Below, piece by piece: positions 1-9,415 of a stretch of DNA of 64,000 nt. The notes beneath the pieces were generated by a model. It had not been told where the DNA came from, ran no database searches, and saw only the letters and a program-made list of their open reading frames with translations. The stretch covers positions 1 to 64,000 of the forward strand of contig NZ_ACCD01000018.1 of assembly GCF_000173775.1 (NCBI RefSeq), given 5' to 3'. This DNA is from Yersinia rohdei ATCC 43380 (lineage in GTDB: Bacteria; Pseudomonadota; Gammaproteobacteria; Enterobacterales; Enterobacteriaceae). Both the position numbers and the translations under genes were made by a program. The stretch's first letter is position 1; every line of letters starts with the position of its first letter.

Positions 1-2
1 TC

Positions 3-491
3 ATCGCAGCATTAGTAGTAGCTGCTTTTATCGTTTATCCAAAAGTACAAGCTTCTCAACGTGCACAGGCTGAAAGTAATAACATAGCAACAATCCAAGC
101 GGGTGTTAAGGCGCTTTATACATCAGCGTCAAGTTTTACAGGATTAACTAATACTGTTGCTGTTCAGGCTAAAATATTTCCTGATAATATGTTAAATGGT
201 TCAGGTTCTTCTGCAACACCTATCAATGCATTCAAAGGAAATGTTGTCGTAGAATCAGCCGATACAGGGCCTTCCGCAGCAACAGGCTCCTCATTTACAA
301 TAACCTATTCAAATGTGCCAGCAGCAGAATGTACCAAGATTATCACTGCAGCCGCAGGGAATTTCTATACAGCAGGTGTAGGAACTGCAGGTAATGTCAA
401 AGCCGCAGGTGAAGTATTAGATGTCGCTAAAACCGCGACGCAGTGTCAAACCGGTGGGAATAGTAATACATTGATATTCACGTCCATATAA
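3..491 (+). CDS. Type IVb major-pilin-like protein, 5' end cut by window edge
   Basis: The open frame enters from the left edge, so the start codon and leader peptide are missing. The first visible residues (IAALVVAAFIVYPKVQ) are the end of a type IV pilin hydrophobic N-terminal helix. They are followed by a Ser/Thr/Ala-rich globular domain and a C-terminal cysteine pair (AECTK ... TQCQT), the disulfide loop typical of PilS/TcpA-type IVb pilins. The protein would be the main subunit of a thin surface pilus assembled from the inner membrane. A second prepilin gene follows after 74 bases in the same direction, so this is probably the end of a pil operon carried by the tRNA-Asn island. Family assignment is from recognisable features only. 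Confidence 0.75.
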   Translation: MAALVVAAFIVYPKVQASQRAQAESNNIATIQAGVKALYTSASSFTGLTNTVAVQAKIFPDNMLNGSGSSATPINAFKGNVVVESADTGPSAATGSSFTITYSNVPAAECTKIITAAAGNFYTAGVGTAGNVKAAGEVLDVAKTATQCQTGGNSNTLIFTSI

Positions 492-565
492 TGTATATAT
501 GAAAATAGCTATCATGTTTAAATAATATGATGGCTATTATATAAGAAATATAATAAAGGTGTGAA

Positions 566-1117
566 ATGAATAAGCATAATAAAGAAGGATTCTCTCTGTT
601 AGAGTTATTGCTGGTTTTAGGTATTGTAAGTGCATTGATAATTTCAGCATTTATTATATATCCGAAAGTTCAAACAATGTATCGTGTCGATAAGATAAGC
701 AAAACTATTTTAGGAGCAAAATCGTCGATCCAAGAACTTTATCAAGGTAATGCATATTATGATAAAGGAATCAGTAATCTTAGAAACATTGCTTTTCCCG
801 CCAATACTTATACTAGTAAAAATAATGGATTGCCACGGAATGATTATGGAGGAACATATAGCATACAAGGTCAATTTTCGATATCTTCAGGAGTTTACAG
901 TGGTTTTAGTATCGACGTAACATATGTTCCATCTGCTGACTGTCAGAAAATTATATCTAATGTGTATACTTCATTTCAAGCTGTTGATGTTAGCGGTACT
1001 ACCGTGTACCAAGCACATATAAAGTTTGGCAATAGGCAAATTGGATTTGATCGTTCTGTAATTGCCGAAGCATGTAACAAGACAGAAAATGTAACCATTC
1101 AATTTTATACTTTATAA
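566..1117 (+). CDS. Second type IVb prepilin (PilS-like)
   Basis: 183 residues. The start is preceded by AAAGGTG. The N-terminus has a short basic leader, then the prepilin peptidase site G|F (KEG|FSLLELLL) with Glu at mature position 5, then a hydrophobic helix to about residue 33 ending IIYPKVQ, the same ending as the upstream pilin. A C-terminal cysteine pair (SADCQK ... EACNK) matches the neighbour. It is therefore a diverged paralogue of the upstream pilin: a minor pilin, an alternative major pilin, or a duplicated subunit. No prepilin peptidase or PilV-type adhesin follows. The gene is AT-rich, like the rest of the island, and ends before a bidirectional terminator. Confidence 0.75.
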   Translation: MNKHNKEGFSLLELLLVLGIVSALIISAFIIYPKVQTMYRVDKISKTILGAKSSIQELYQGNAYYDKGISNLRNIAFPANTYTSKNNGLPRNDYGGTYSIQGQFSISSGVYSGFSIDVTYVPSADCQKIISNVYTSFQAVDVSGTTVYQAHIKFGNRQIGFDRSVIAEACNKTENVTIQFYTL

Positions 1118-1377
1118 AAATAATTTGAATCTAAATCATTAAAATCATATGTATCTTCATGCGTTTATTGATTTTTATTATTTGATACTTTTAACTTACT
1201 ATGCTGAAATTTGATTTCCATAGTAAATGGGTAATTTACTGTTTTTTATTACATATCAATGTTTAATATTACATCCAGTAAAATATACTTTCGAATATTT
1301 ACTTCATGAATTGTCTGATATGCTTCATATATGGGATATGTACCCTACCCAATGTGTAGTTCCCTTAACGGTAAAAG

Positions 1378-1400
1378 AAAGGGCCTTTTGGCCCTTTTCT
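1378..1400. terminator. Bidirectional intrinsic terminator between pilins and res
   Basis: An 8-bp stem AAAGGGCC/GGCCCTTT with a TTTT loop is followed by a pyrimidine/T-rich run on both strands. It sits four bases from the res stop codon on the minus strand and about 260 bases after the second pilin, so it can close both converging transcripts. The remaining 1118-1377 is AT-rich and no gene was seen there. Confidence 0.75.
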
Positions 1401-1403
1401 CTT

Positions 1404-4364
1404 TTATTTGCCACTTAAAACTTCATTTATATTTGTAGCACGCATATATCTCGCAGGATTACTCATCTGATCTTTGAGTGAGATAAAGTGAGCATTACCA
1501 CAAGTAATTTTCGCATCTTCTTCATTACCAAGACCAATGTGTTTACTTTTTGTTTCTACAACAAAGTAAATATGTTCTTCACCATTGTCTTCAATAACTA
1601 AGGCCCAGTCAGGATTGTAGGTTCCCAGTGGAGTCGGTATTTTAAACCAACCGGGAAGCTTCACATAAAGCTTAACTTCATCCTGTTCTTCGAGTTCCTG
1701 AGCGAAACGGCCTTCGACTTCAGAATCTTTAGGAACGTATTCGTAAACTGACTTAGACGAGGTTTCAAAAAGATTACGGGCATATCCTGTTAGCTCTTTA
1801 TCCATAAAGAGACTTTGCGCATACACCTCGCCTTTTAGTGGATAATATTTAATACCATCAACAATTGACAGGCGTTTGCAGTAGTTGATTCGGCCTATAG
1901 CTTCACTGATAAACTGCTGTGGATTTTTAGCAAAATCAGCGAGTCTTCCACTCTCTTTCAGGATGGTGCTTAAACTGCGTCTTGTCAGTCCGGTTTTTTC
2001 CTGTAGAACACCAAGAATATCTGGCAATGGCTGCTCTGCAACATCAATTACAGTGCTTGTTGTCCCATTAGACAGAGCTTTAACATCAAGGCCAGATTGA
2101 CTTTGTTTGATCGTTGCTTTGCTGAAACTGACCATTGCTTTTGCTACAGGCTGCATTTCAGAAAGTGATTTCGTACAGGATTTAATCAAAGCTTGTTCAT
2201 CAAATGCCAGTCGGTACAGCGTTTTTTGACAAATGCGCTGCCATAACGCTTCGAATTCCGGGCTGTTTAAGACTTCTTTCCGGTATTTGATAGTTTTACG
2301 CTCATCAGCATTGTTTATATTGAGTCGCCCTGCTGATTTACGCAGGATAGTTTCAATTTGTTCCTGTAGTGAGGCATACTTCTCACTAACAACAAAAGTG
2401 TTTTCGAATAATACTTCTTTCAGGGCTTTGGTGATTTTTCCCGATTTTTCAAGATAACCTTCAGTTTGTAGTTCAGACCAAATCTCATGTGAACCTGCGA
2501 TACCTACACCTTGCGGGGAATCAGAGGCGATCAGATGTGCAAACGCATCTTTTTCGATGATACCAAAACGGATGCCTGTTTCGTTCTCAATTTCACTCTG
2601 TAGTCGTTCAGCATAGGCTTCATAATTTTCACTGGCAATTACAGTCAGAATGTTAATGCTGTCATCACGAACACGTTCACCCTCTTGGTTAACACACAGG
2701 CGAAGACCACGCCCTAATGTTTGACGACGTTCTCGTTCACTTCCCATCTCTCGAAGGCTACAGATCTGGAATACATTGGGGTTATCCCAGCCTTCTTTCA
2801 AAGCAGAGTGTGAAAAAATAAATCTCACCGGATTAGAGAAACTCAAAAGCTTCTCTTTATTTTTCATGATGAGGTTATAACCGCGTTCCGCATTTTCGCG
2901 GCCTGCATTATTGCTTTCGGTTGTTTCAGCCCATGCACCTTTTTTATCAATGGAGAAATAACCATCATGAACGTCTTTAGCATGTTCTGGATGAGAAGGA
3001 ACCAAAGTTTTATATGCGGGGCTTTTAATGGCCTTTAGATATTCTTCTTCAAAGATGCGGGCATATTCACCCGGTTCAAGCAGTCCTTCTTCATTAGTCT
3101 GGCGATAGAAATCAACCTTATCAATGAAAAATAGGGTAAGAACCTTGATTTGCTGAGGATTAAGGCGAAGCTCTTTATCCAGATGTTCACGGATTGTACG
3201 TCTAATCATATGCCGCTGGATAAGCATTGGGTCAATATCACCTACGATATCACCTTCTTTCATATAGTAGGTATTAGAAGGCGTATCCAGTGTCAGATAG
3301 CCTTCTTTGCCCGTGCGGATCTCACTTATCCTGTATCCCTGATAAATATCACGCCCCGTTTCGTCATCAAGTGTCATACCGTCATGCACGGTAATTTCAG
3401 AACGATTTACGCCCCCTTTTTTATCGGCTATATCAACAATAAGAGTCGCGCTAATGCTATTCTTCTTATTGTTAATACTGACCAGTTTTACATAGGGGCT
3501 ATTACTTGCATTTTGGACTTCAAGCCCGGCAACCTCGATCTGTTTGACCAGTTTTTGGTTGTAAGCATCAATGGCATCGAGACGATAGACCATATGATGT
3601 TTATGAATATGTGTTGCTGAATAGCGTAAGGTGAACATGGGATGCATTGCATCAAGTGCGGTTTTACCCGCACCGTTTAAACCACCATCAACACTTTGCG
3701 GTTCGTCTACAATAATAATTGGACGTGTAGCACGGATTAAATCAATGGGCTTATCCAGATCGTCCACGGTTGTTTTTTCACTGGACTGATAGAGCTTGTT
3801 AACATCTTTTTTGTTAATCGCACCCACCGTCATTACCATGATCTGCATAACAGAACTGGTTGCAAAATTTCGAACATCCGCAGGTTTTGCCGAATCATAC
3901 AGATAGTATTCGTATGGAATACCCGCAAACAGGCTTTTAAAATGCTCTTCAGTGATTTGTAGTGTTTTATAAACGCCTTCCTTGATGGCAACGGAAGGAA
4001 CAACAATAATAAATTTACTCATGCCGTAGCGTTTGTTCAACTCAAGCATGGTGCGAAGGTAAACATACGTTTTACCTGTCCCTGTTTCCATCTCAACAGT
4101 AAAATCATGGCTGTCGAGCACAGGTGAAGGTGGAAGCTGGTTTTTTAACTGAACATTGTTCAGATTTTTAAGCAGTACATCATCTTCGGGTATTTGTGGG
4201 TTAACAGGCATTGAACCCGTAGAACCTTCAAATGAGAGAGCACCCTGAGCTGGTGCGAGCACAGTCATTTCGCTTTCCCATTTTTCCTGACCTTCAAACA
4301 GATCGCAGACCGATGTTATCGCATTTTTCTGGTATGTAAGGTCTGATTCAAAATGTAGTTTCAT
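1404..4364 (-). CDS. res: Type III restriction enzyme, Res (helicase/nuclease) subunit
   Basis: 986 residues, close to the usual ~970 of EcoP1I/EcoP15I Res. It is an ATP-dependent DNA translocase/endonuclease that works with Mod to cut DNA at unmethylated asymmetric sites. Visible superfamily 2 motifs: Walker A ETGTGKT at residues 93-99, motif II DEPQ at 220-223, motif III SAT at 249-251, a later SHSALKEGWDNPNV stretch and GRGLRL (motif VI). Near the C-terminus a PD...VVETKS pattern fits the PD-(D/E)XK nuclease. The start lies 9 bases after the mod stop, so the two are probably co-transcribed from the minus strand. The frame is intact from end to end and nothing suggests inactivation. Confidence 0.93.
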   Translation of the reverse strand: MKLHFESDLTYQKNAITSVCDLFEGQEKWESEMTVLAPAQGALSFEGSTGSMPVNPQIPEDDVLLKNLNNVQLKNQLPPSPVLDSHDFTVEMETGTGKTYVYLRTMLELNKRYGMSKFIIVVPSVAIKEGVYKTLQITEEHFKSLFAGIPYEYYLYDSAKPADVRNFATSSVMQIMVMTVGAINKKDVNKLYQSSEKTTVDDLDKPIDLIRATRPIIIVDEPQSVDGGLNGAGKTALDAMHPMFTLRYSATHIHKHHMVYRLDAIDAYNQKLVKQIEVAGLEVQNASNSPYVKLVSINNKKNSISATLIVDIADKKGGVNRSEITVHDGMTLDDETGRDIYQGYRISEIRTGKEGYLTLDTPSNTYYMKEGDIVGDIDPMLIQRHMIRRTIREHLDKELRLNPQQIKVLTLFFIDKVDFYRQTNEEGLLEPGEYARIFEEEYLKAIKSPAYKTLVPSHPEHAKDVHDGYFSIDKKGAWAETTESNNAGRENAERGYNLIMKNKEKLLSFSNPVRFIFSHSALKEGWDNPNVFQICSLREMGSERERRQTLGRGLRLCVNQEGERVRDDSINILTVIASENYEAYAERLQSEIENETGIRFGIIEKDAFAHLIASDSPQGVGIAGSHEIWSELQTEGYLEKSGKITKALKEVLFENTFVVSEKYASLQEQIETILRKSAGRLNINNADERKTIKYRKEVLNSPEFEALWQRICQKTLYRLAFDEQALIKSCTKSLSEMQPVAKAMVSFSKATIKQSQSGLDVKALSNGTTSTVIDVAEQPLPDILGVLQEKTGLTRRSLSTILKESGRLADFAKNPQQFISEAIGRINYCKRLSIVDGIKYYPLKGEVYAQSLFMDKELTGYARNLFETSSKSVYEYVPKDSEVEGRFAQELEEQDEVKLYVKLPGWFKIPTPLGTYNPDWALVIEDNGEEHIYFVVETKSKHIGLGNEEDAKITCGNAHFISLKDQMSNPARYMRATNINEVLSGK

Positions 4365-4373
4365 CTCATTCCC

Positions 4374-6272
4374 TTACAGGCTGTGCAGGTTAGTCAGGCC
4401 GTGTTGTTCCAGAATGGCACAAAGATTTGTTTTAGCGACGTTATTTTCAAATGCATCATCAAGGAAATAGCAGACCGTATCTTTGCCAGCTTTTAAACTC
4501 TTATGCCAGTCAATGATCCCCTTGGCTAGTTCCTCAACAGAAGAGGCAGGGATTTGACGGGTAAAGCAGGTAAACAATTTGCCACCGTCAACGCAAGAAA
4601 GGGTTAATCCATCAAACTGACGGGTTTCAACGTTTACACTCAGATCAATACCACGCTTAAGCATCAGTTCAGTCAGCAAGTCATCTTCACTACGGCCTTC
4701 AAGGATTGGGCTTACATAAGCATCAAGCTGTTGTGAAAGTGTTTCGGCAGAGGCTTCCCACGGACGAATGTTAGATGTATCGAGTTTAAACACACGAAAA
4801 CCGACATCACCATTCCATTCTGGATTGTCTTCACGAACTTTTTTACCTGCACGACGCAGGCGTTCTTTTGTTAGCTCTGAAATTTTTAAATTAAGTCCGT
4901 TATTAGTACAGAATTCAGCCAGTGTTTTTTGTTCTTTATTATCTGGCGAAATCATTTCAGGGAGCTGAATTAGAATATAGTTTCTATTCCCTCCGTCTTC
5001 TTTATTCTTAAGGTAAACTGCATGTCCTGTAGTTCCCGAACCAGCGAAGAAGTCCATCACAAGCGAGTCCTTATTTGTGATCATGCTTATTAGTCTTACT
5101 ATAAGCTTGGTTGGTTTAGGTGTATCAAATACTTTGACTCCATCAAATAGCGATTTGATTTCCGCATTGGCGTTTCTAGTGCTACCTGCAAAGTCATAAG
5201 GCCACCAAGTTTGGTTTACCACACCTGATTTAGTTTCAGAAAGGAATTTTTTTTCCATAGGGAAGTTGGAATCCCCACTTTTCCCCCACCATATTCTATC
5301 TTCTTCCTGTAACTCACTTAATATATCTTTTGGGCGACGCCAGCATGTTCCATCTGGTGGATAAATAGATTTACCCATTGGGTTAATCAAAGGATAATAA
5401 TCTCTCTCACGAAATTCGCTTCTTGTTAACGGTGTTGCTAACCATACACCTCGTGGGTCATTGTCTGGATTTTTGTAATTAGATAATTGCTTTTCATTTC
5501 TATCTAAAAGATTAAGAGACAACTGACCATTATGATACAAAAAAAGGTGATTGTGGGTTTGAGCTATAGATATAGAGTCATTCCCCGGGGTATCTTTCGA
5601 CTGCCATACAATGTTGGCAATGAAATTTTCCTCGCCAAAGATTTCACTACACATCTTCTTAACATTGTCTGATTCGATATCATCGACATTAACTGCGATA
5701 ACGCCATCTTTTCTTAAAAGATTCTTAGCAAGTTTCAAACGTGGATACATCATATTTAACCAATCGGTGTGATAGCGACCACTGGTTTCGGTATTCGTGC
5801 TGCGTCGAGAACCCTCTTCTGTTTGCCCTGTGATCTCAAGATAATTTTTAATGTTATCTTGGAAGTTATCAGGATAAACAAAATCTTTCCCGGTGTTATA
5901 AGGCGGATCGATGTAAATAAGCTTTACTTTTCCGGCGTAGCTTTTTTGAAGGAGCTTTAACACCTCAAGATTATCACCCTCGATCATGAGATTCTTGGTG
6001 TTATCCCAATCAACGCTTTCATATTTACATGGGCGTAATGTGCCACGGGATGGGGTAAGAGCAAGCTGACGTGCCTGACGCTTACCATGCCAGTTCAGGC
6101 CATAGCGCTCTTCTCTGTCGCCTACATTTTCACCCAAAAGCTGCTTTAAAACCTCAAAATCAATACTGCCTTCATTAAAAGCTTCAGGAAACAATGATTT
6201 AAGTTTGATAATGTTATCTTCAGTGATATTCATTGATTGTAGTTCTGGCATATCAGAAGTTATTTTTTTCAT
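4374..6272 (-). CDS. mod: Type III DNA modification methyltransferase, Mod subunit
   Basis: 632 residues. It is a beta-class adenine-N6 methyltransferase: the catalytic motif IV DPPYNTG is at residues 122-128 and comes before the SAM-binding motif I FFAGSGTTG at 408-416. The region between them, about 190-400, would contain the target recognition domain that sets specificity. Mod alone methylates; Mod with Res restricts. It is first in the mod-res pair, upstream on the minus strand. No homopolymer or tandem repeat likely to cause phase variation was noticed near the start, unlike many phase-variable Type III mod genes. Confidence 0.93.
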   Translation of the reverse strand: MKKITSDMPELQSMNITEDNIIKLKSLFPEAFNEGSIDFEVLKQLLGENVGDREERYGLNWHGKRQARQLALTPSRGTLRPCKYESVDWDNTKNLMIEGDNLEVLKLLQKSYAGKVKLIYIDPPYNTGKDFVYPDNFQDNIKNYLEITGQTEEGSRRSTNTETSGRYHTDWLNMMYPRLKLAKNLLRKDGVIAVNVDDIESDNVKKMCSEIFGEENFIANIVWQSKDTPGNDSISIAQTHNHLFLYHNGQLSLNLLDRNEKQLSNYKNPDNDPRGVWLATPLTRSEFRERDYYPLINPMGKSIYPPDGTCWRRPKDILSELQEEDRIWWGKSGDSNFPMEKKFLSETKSGVVNQTWWPYDFAGSTRNANAEIKSLFDGVKVFDTPKPTKLIVRLISMITNKDSLVMDFFAGSGTTGHAVYLKNKEDGGNRNYILIQLPEMISPDNKEQKTLAEFCTNNGLNLKISELTKERLRRAGKKVREDNPEWNGDVGFRVFKLDTSNIRPWEASAETLSQQLDAYVSPILEGRSEDDLLTELMLKRGIDLSVNVETRQFDGLTLSCVDGGKLFTCFTRQIPASSVEELAKGIIDWHKSLKAGKDTVCYFLDDAFENNVAKTNLCAILEQHGLTNLHSL

Positions 6273-6342
6273 AAAAAGTATCCATCATGAGGTCACGGGA
6301 AAGCAGTGTCCGAAATTGGTAAGCATTTTACGGCATGAAGTC

Positions 6343-6367
6343 ATAGCCATCAACCAGTGATGGCTAT
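6343..6367. terminator. Hairpin between integrase and mod
   Basis: A perfect 10-bp inverted repeat ATAGCCATCA/TGATGGCTAT with a 5-base loop lies in the 151-bp gap between the integrase stop and the mod start. There is no clear T-run on either side, so termination is a guess. It could also be a regulatory structure in the mod leader. Confidence 0.4.
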
Positions 6368-6423
6368 TCAAATATATCTAAAACAATGGGTTACATGCTA
6401 CTATGTGATTTGTTATCAAGCGG

Positions 6424-7722
6424 TTAGGCTTGGTTTTCTAAACCCAAACGAGCATCTGTGGAAAATTCAAACGGTCTGACCATACCGTTTCTGCTTGCAT
6501 CAAGGTAGTCAGCCCACCACTGAAGCATCAGGCGGCGCTGGTCAAGGTGTTTGGCTTTGTGGGTGTAAGCCGCACGGACGCTATTGCTTTCCTTGTGACT
6601 CATCTGAAGCTCTACAGCGTCTTCTGACCATAAACCGGATTCAATTAAGGCACTACAGGCCAGTGTGCGGAAACCGTGTCCACAGATGTCCTGCTTCGTG
6701 TCATAGCCCATATTACGGAGGGCTTTGTTGATTGTGTTTTCGCTCATTGGCTTAAACGAGTCATAACAGCCTGTAAAGATTAATCCATCATCATGGCCTT
6801 CTTCATAAGTCAGTTGTCGGATCTCTTTGAGTATCTTCATGGCCTGCTTACAAAGGGGAACGAAGTGCTTACGCTTCATTTTAGCCCCACGAGTTGAATG
6901 TTTGACGTTTTCAATCGCTTCACGCTGTTCGGGTATCACCCATAACTTACTTTTGAAATCAATTTCTGACCAGCGAGCGAAACGCAACTCACTGGAACGA
7001 ATGAAAATCATCAGATTGAGCTGTATTGCCAGTATGGTTAACCTGCGGCCTTTGTATTCGGCAATTTTGTTCAGTAGCTGGGGTATTTCTTCCAGCTCAA
7101 GTGCAGGGCGGTGTTCAGTTTGTGGTTTCTGAACTGCACCTTCCATATCATAGGCTGGGTTATGGCGTATCAGCTTTTGCTGGACGGCATGACGCAGGAT
7201 TGCCGTAATGTATTGTTGAATGCGCATGGCAACTTCAAGATAACCAAGAGCCTCAACTTTTTTCACCGGAACCAGCAGATCACCCGTATCCAGTTCGGCA
7301 ACATCTTTGTCACCGATTACCGGGAAGACATAAGTTTCAAGGCGCTTCCATACGGCATCACCATAATCATCAGACCATTTTGTTTTCGTGGAGAACCACG
7401 CTTTGGCTACCGTTCTGAAGGAGCGTGTATTATCACGTTTGGCTTTAAGCTCTTTAACCTCTGCCTGTTTCTTTGCATTAGGGTCAATACCCTGAGCCAG
7501 AAGCCTTCTGGCTTCGTCACGGCGTTGTCTTGCGTCAGAAAGAGAAACAGCAGGGTAAACACCAATAGAGAAGAGTTTTTGTTTCCCTTCGAAGCGGTAA
7601 GCCATTTGCCAGTATTTCGAACCTTTAGGGGTAACACGAAGGAACATACCAAAGCCATCAGTAAGCTTGTATTCCTTCTCAAGGGGTTTTGCATTTTTTA
7701 CTTTAATATCAGTCAGTGACAT
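6424..7722 (-). CDS. int: P4-type tyrosine integrase
   Basis: 432 residues. It is a site-specific recombinase that inserts and excises the island at the tRNA-Asn 3' end. The N-terminus (MSLTDIKVKNAKP..., LTDGFGMFLRVTPKGSKYW) is the DUF4102-like arm-binding domain of P4 integrases. The catalytic domain shows Arg242 (IRSSELR), His349/Arg352 (HGFR), His376 and the nucleophile Tyr386 (AAYTH), so all expected active-site residues are present. The gene starts 180 bases from the tRNA and reads away from it, the usual layout for an island whose body extends left of the tRNA. Confidence 0.95.
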   Translation of the reverse strand: MSLTDIKVKNAKPLEKEYKLTDGFGMFLRVTPKGSKYWQMAYRFEGKQKLFSIGVYPAVSLSDARQRRDEARRLLAQGIDPNAKKQAEVKELKAKRDNTRSFRTVAKAWFSTKTKWSDDYGDAVWKRLETYVFPVIGDKDVAELDTGDLLVPVKKVEALGYLEVAMRIQQYITAILRHAVQQKLIRHNPAYDMEGAVQKPQTEHRPALELEEIPQLLNKIAEYKGRRLTILAIQLNLMIFIRSSELRFARWSEIDFKSKLWVIPEQREAIENVKHSTRGAKMKRKHFVPLCKQAMKILKEIRQLTYEEGHDDGLIFTGCYDSFKPMSENTINKALRNMGYDTKQDICGHGFRTLACSALIESGLWSEDAVELQMSHKESNSVRAAYTHKAKHLDQRRLMLQWWADYLDASRNGMVRPFEFSTDARLGLENQA

Positions 7723-7864
7723 GAAAACACCCCCTCATTTGTTGGTAAAAGGGAAATCGAACCAGCATTACCAGCATTTTTACCATCAAAATGATATGGC
7801 TTCGAGTGGTTTTTAGTGAACGAGGGTGAACGACTGAGAGGGGATAACCAATTGATAGAAATGC

Positions 7865-7896
7865 AGAAAGCAGACGTTAGTGAACGTCTGCTTTCT
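7865..7896 (-). terminator. Terminator-like hairpin downstream of tRNA-Asn
   Basis: A perfect 14-bp inverted repeat (AGAAAGCAGACGTT/AACGTCTGCTTTCT) with a 4-base loop lies 6 bases beyond the 3' end of tRNA-Asn in its reading direction. The end of the stem supplies a short T-rich tail. It lies on the island side of the junction, so either the island brings its own replacement terminator or crossover occurs further left. Confidence 0.75.
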
Positions 7897-7902
7897 TGAA
7901 AA

Positions 7903-7978
7903 TGGCTCCTCTGACTGGACTCGAACCAGTGACATACGGATTAACAGTCCGCCGTTCTACCGACTGAACTACAGAGGA
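7903..7978 (-). tRNA. tRNA-Asn(GTT)
   Basis: 76 bases including an encoded CCA. Read on the minus strand it begins TCCTCTGTAGTTCAG, has anticodon GTT (complement of bases 7943-7945), the T-arm GGTTCGAGTCC and ends AGAGGAGCCA. It matches the enterobacterial asn tRNA gene family. The acceptor and T stems pair fully, so the gene is intact despite the adjacent island. mtfA follows on the right, which is also a neighbour of an asn tRNA gene in E. coli as I recall it. Confidence 0.98.
7903..7978 (-). other. Presumed island attachment site in tRNA-Asn
   Basis: P4-type integrases recombine within the 3' part of a tRNA gene. The integrase at 6424-7722, the island cargo to the left and ordinary core genes to the right place the junction in this tRNA. 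The partner direct repeat must lie left of the window, since no second copy was found here. The core length cannot be set from one end alone. Confidence 0.65.
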
Positions 7979-7996
7979 ATCGTGTGAACGGGGCGC

Positions 7997-8025
7997 ATGA
8001 TATCTAGCATGCCTGATACTGTCAA
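7997..8025 (-). promoter_or_regulatory. Promoter of tRNA-Asn
   Basis: Minus-strand TTGACA (8020-8025), a 17-base spacer and TATCAT (7997-8002), followed by the GC-rich discriminator GCGCCCC, which is typical of stable-RNA promoters under stringent control. The start site would fall about 10-15 bases before the mature tRNA. Confidence 0.88.
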
Positions 8026-8208
8026 CGCTAAATTAGTACATTTGAGCCGACTGCTCAGCATCTGAACAAAATATGCTGTCTTTCAAATTAAAGCCGCCGG
8101 TAAAATTACTTTTAGCCGATTTTCCACTTAATCCATTGAGTTGAATCAGCTTATCGGAATATCTTGATTTGCCATACATGGAATTCTATTCGGTATAATT
8201 TATCGCCT

Positions 8209-8976
8209 TTATGTTTCCCAACGTTTTAGTCTGGCGAGGGGGTTTTGGCGATAAAAAGTACAAAAATGCTGATAAACCGCCGGGAAGCGATTTTCTAACA
8301 ATTCAGGCGCACTGAAAAAATATTCTGACAACACAGCAAAACATTCTGCTGGATCACTGGCGGCATAAGCATCCATGCTGGCAGCTTCAATACCGACCAT
8401 ATCTATCTCATCTTGAATATTGTCCATCGCCTGATGTAGGTCATATTCCCATGCAGCGACATCACGCATGGCAATGGGTGGCACGCCATTCGCATTACCG
8501 CCATTGCGCATATCCAGTTTATGAGCCGCTTCATGGATAACCAGATTAAAACCTGATAAATCAAATGAATCCTGAATATCTTGCCAATTAAGCACAATAG
8601 GGCCTTGTTCCCAACTCTGGCCTGCTTGCACCGTCTGACCCGAATGTACCAGGCCGACATCATCTTGCCAGACGTCATCAACCACAAAAGGGGAAGGATA
8701 AATCAGCACTTCATGAAAGCCATCTAACCATTTAGCACCCAATTCCATCACTGGCAGGGCGAATAATAGCGCCAGGCGGGCCTGCATCAACGGCGTTAAT
8801 TCCAAGCCTTGCAGCGGTACTAGCCGTTTTTGTTGCAGTAACTGACTTGCTACCGCGACGAGCTGCTGTTGCTCCTGCTCATTTAAAGGTGCCAGTAAGG
8901 GGATACTCAGCGCTTCACGCCATTGTGCAAGCATCTCCGCTTGCGGTTGATTTGCTTTCCACAGCCACTTAATCAT
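8209..8976 (-). CDS. mtfA: MtfA, Mlc-titrating zinc peptidase
   Basis: 255 residues from the ATG at 8976. A TTG 27 bases upstream would add nine residues, but the E. coli protein begins MIKWPWK..., matching MIKWLWK here. In the family, MtfA binds the repressor Mlc (DgsA) and so relieves repression of ptsG. It is also a zinc aminopeptidase. The zinc motif HEAAH is at about residues 148-152 of the shorter form, followed by the conserved KLDMRNG. No signal peptide or membrane segment is visible, so it should be cytosolic. It is read on its own, next to tRNA-Asn. Confidence 0.93.
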   Translation of the reverse strand: MIKWLWKANQPQAEMLAQWREALSIPLLAPLNEQEQQQLVAVASQLLQQKRLVPLQGLELTPLMQARLALLFALPVMELGAKWLDGFHEVLIYPSPFVVDDVWQDDVGLVHSGQTVQAGQSWEQGPIVLNWQDIQDSFDLSGFNLVIHEAAHKLDMRNGGNANGVPPIAMRDVAAWEYDLHQAMDNIQDEIDMVGIEAASMDAYAASDPAECFAVLSEYFFSAPELLENRFPAVYQHFCTFYRQNPLARLKRWET

Positions 8977-9356
8977 CAGGTTGCTCACAAAGTGATAATT
9001 CAACGTCTAAAGCAGGAGAGGCTGTGGTAAACATGCCGTAAAAGAGGACATAAACACAACCGTTTCATGGAGAGATAGTCAAACAGCTGAAAGGAGAGTC
9101 TCGAAAATCGTTGAGAGAAAAGCCTTTCAGGGAGGGGGGGATCTCTCTCGCTCTTCCAATATTCAAGCACTTATAGAAAAAAATTTCAGCGATCCTTATC
9201 ACATTAAGTCTGTTAATTGGTTTGATAAATAACACCTCGAGCCAGCTTTTGACTAAGGTACCAGTTACAGAGTCAATGATGAAGTTAGTTAAAAGAATTC
9301 TTAAAAAGGCCGAATGAAGGCCTGCTAACTGTTCGCGTTAGGGGATTTGGTGAGCA

Positions 9357-9390
9357 GCGTAAGACGGCAGGTTACAAAGCCGTCTTACGC
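9357..9390. terminator. 12-bp hairpin in the mtfA upstream region
   Basis: A perfect inverted repeat GCGTAAGACGGC/GCCGTCTTACGC with a 10-base loop, followed on the plus strand by TATTTTAT and placed 26 bases after the stop of the small minus-strand ORF. It is probably the terminator of that ORF. Apart from this and the ORF at 9416-9508, I see no gene in 8977-9583. Confidence 0.6.
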
Positions 9391-9415
9391 TATTTTATGC
9401 AGTAAAAATAATAAG

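Noticed and set aside
7903..7978. Second copy of the tRNA-Asn 3' end marking the other island boundary
   Set aside because: Not found in the 7.9 kb to the left; the boundary must be outside the window.
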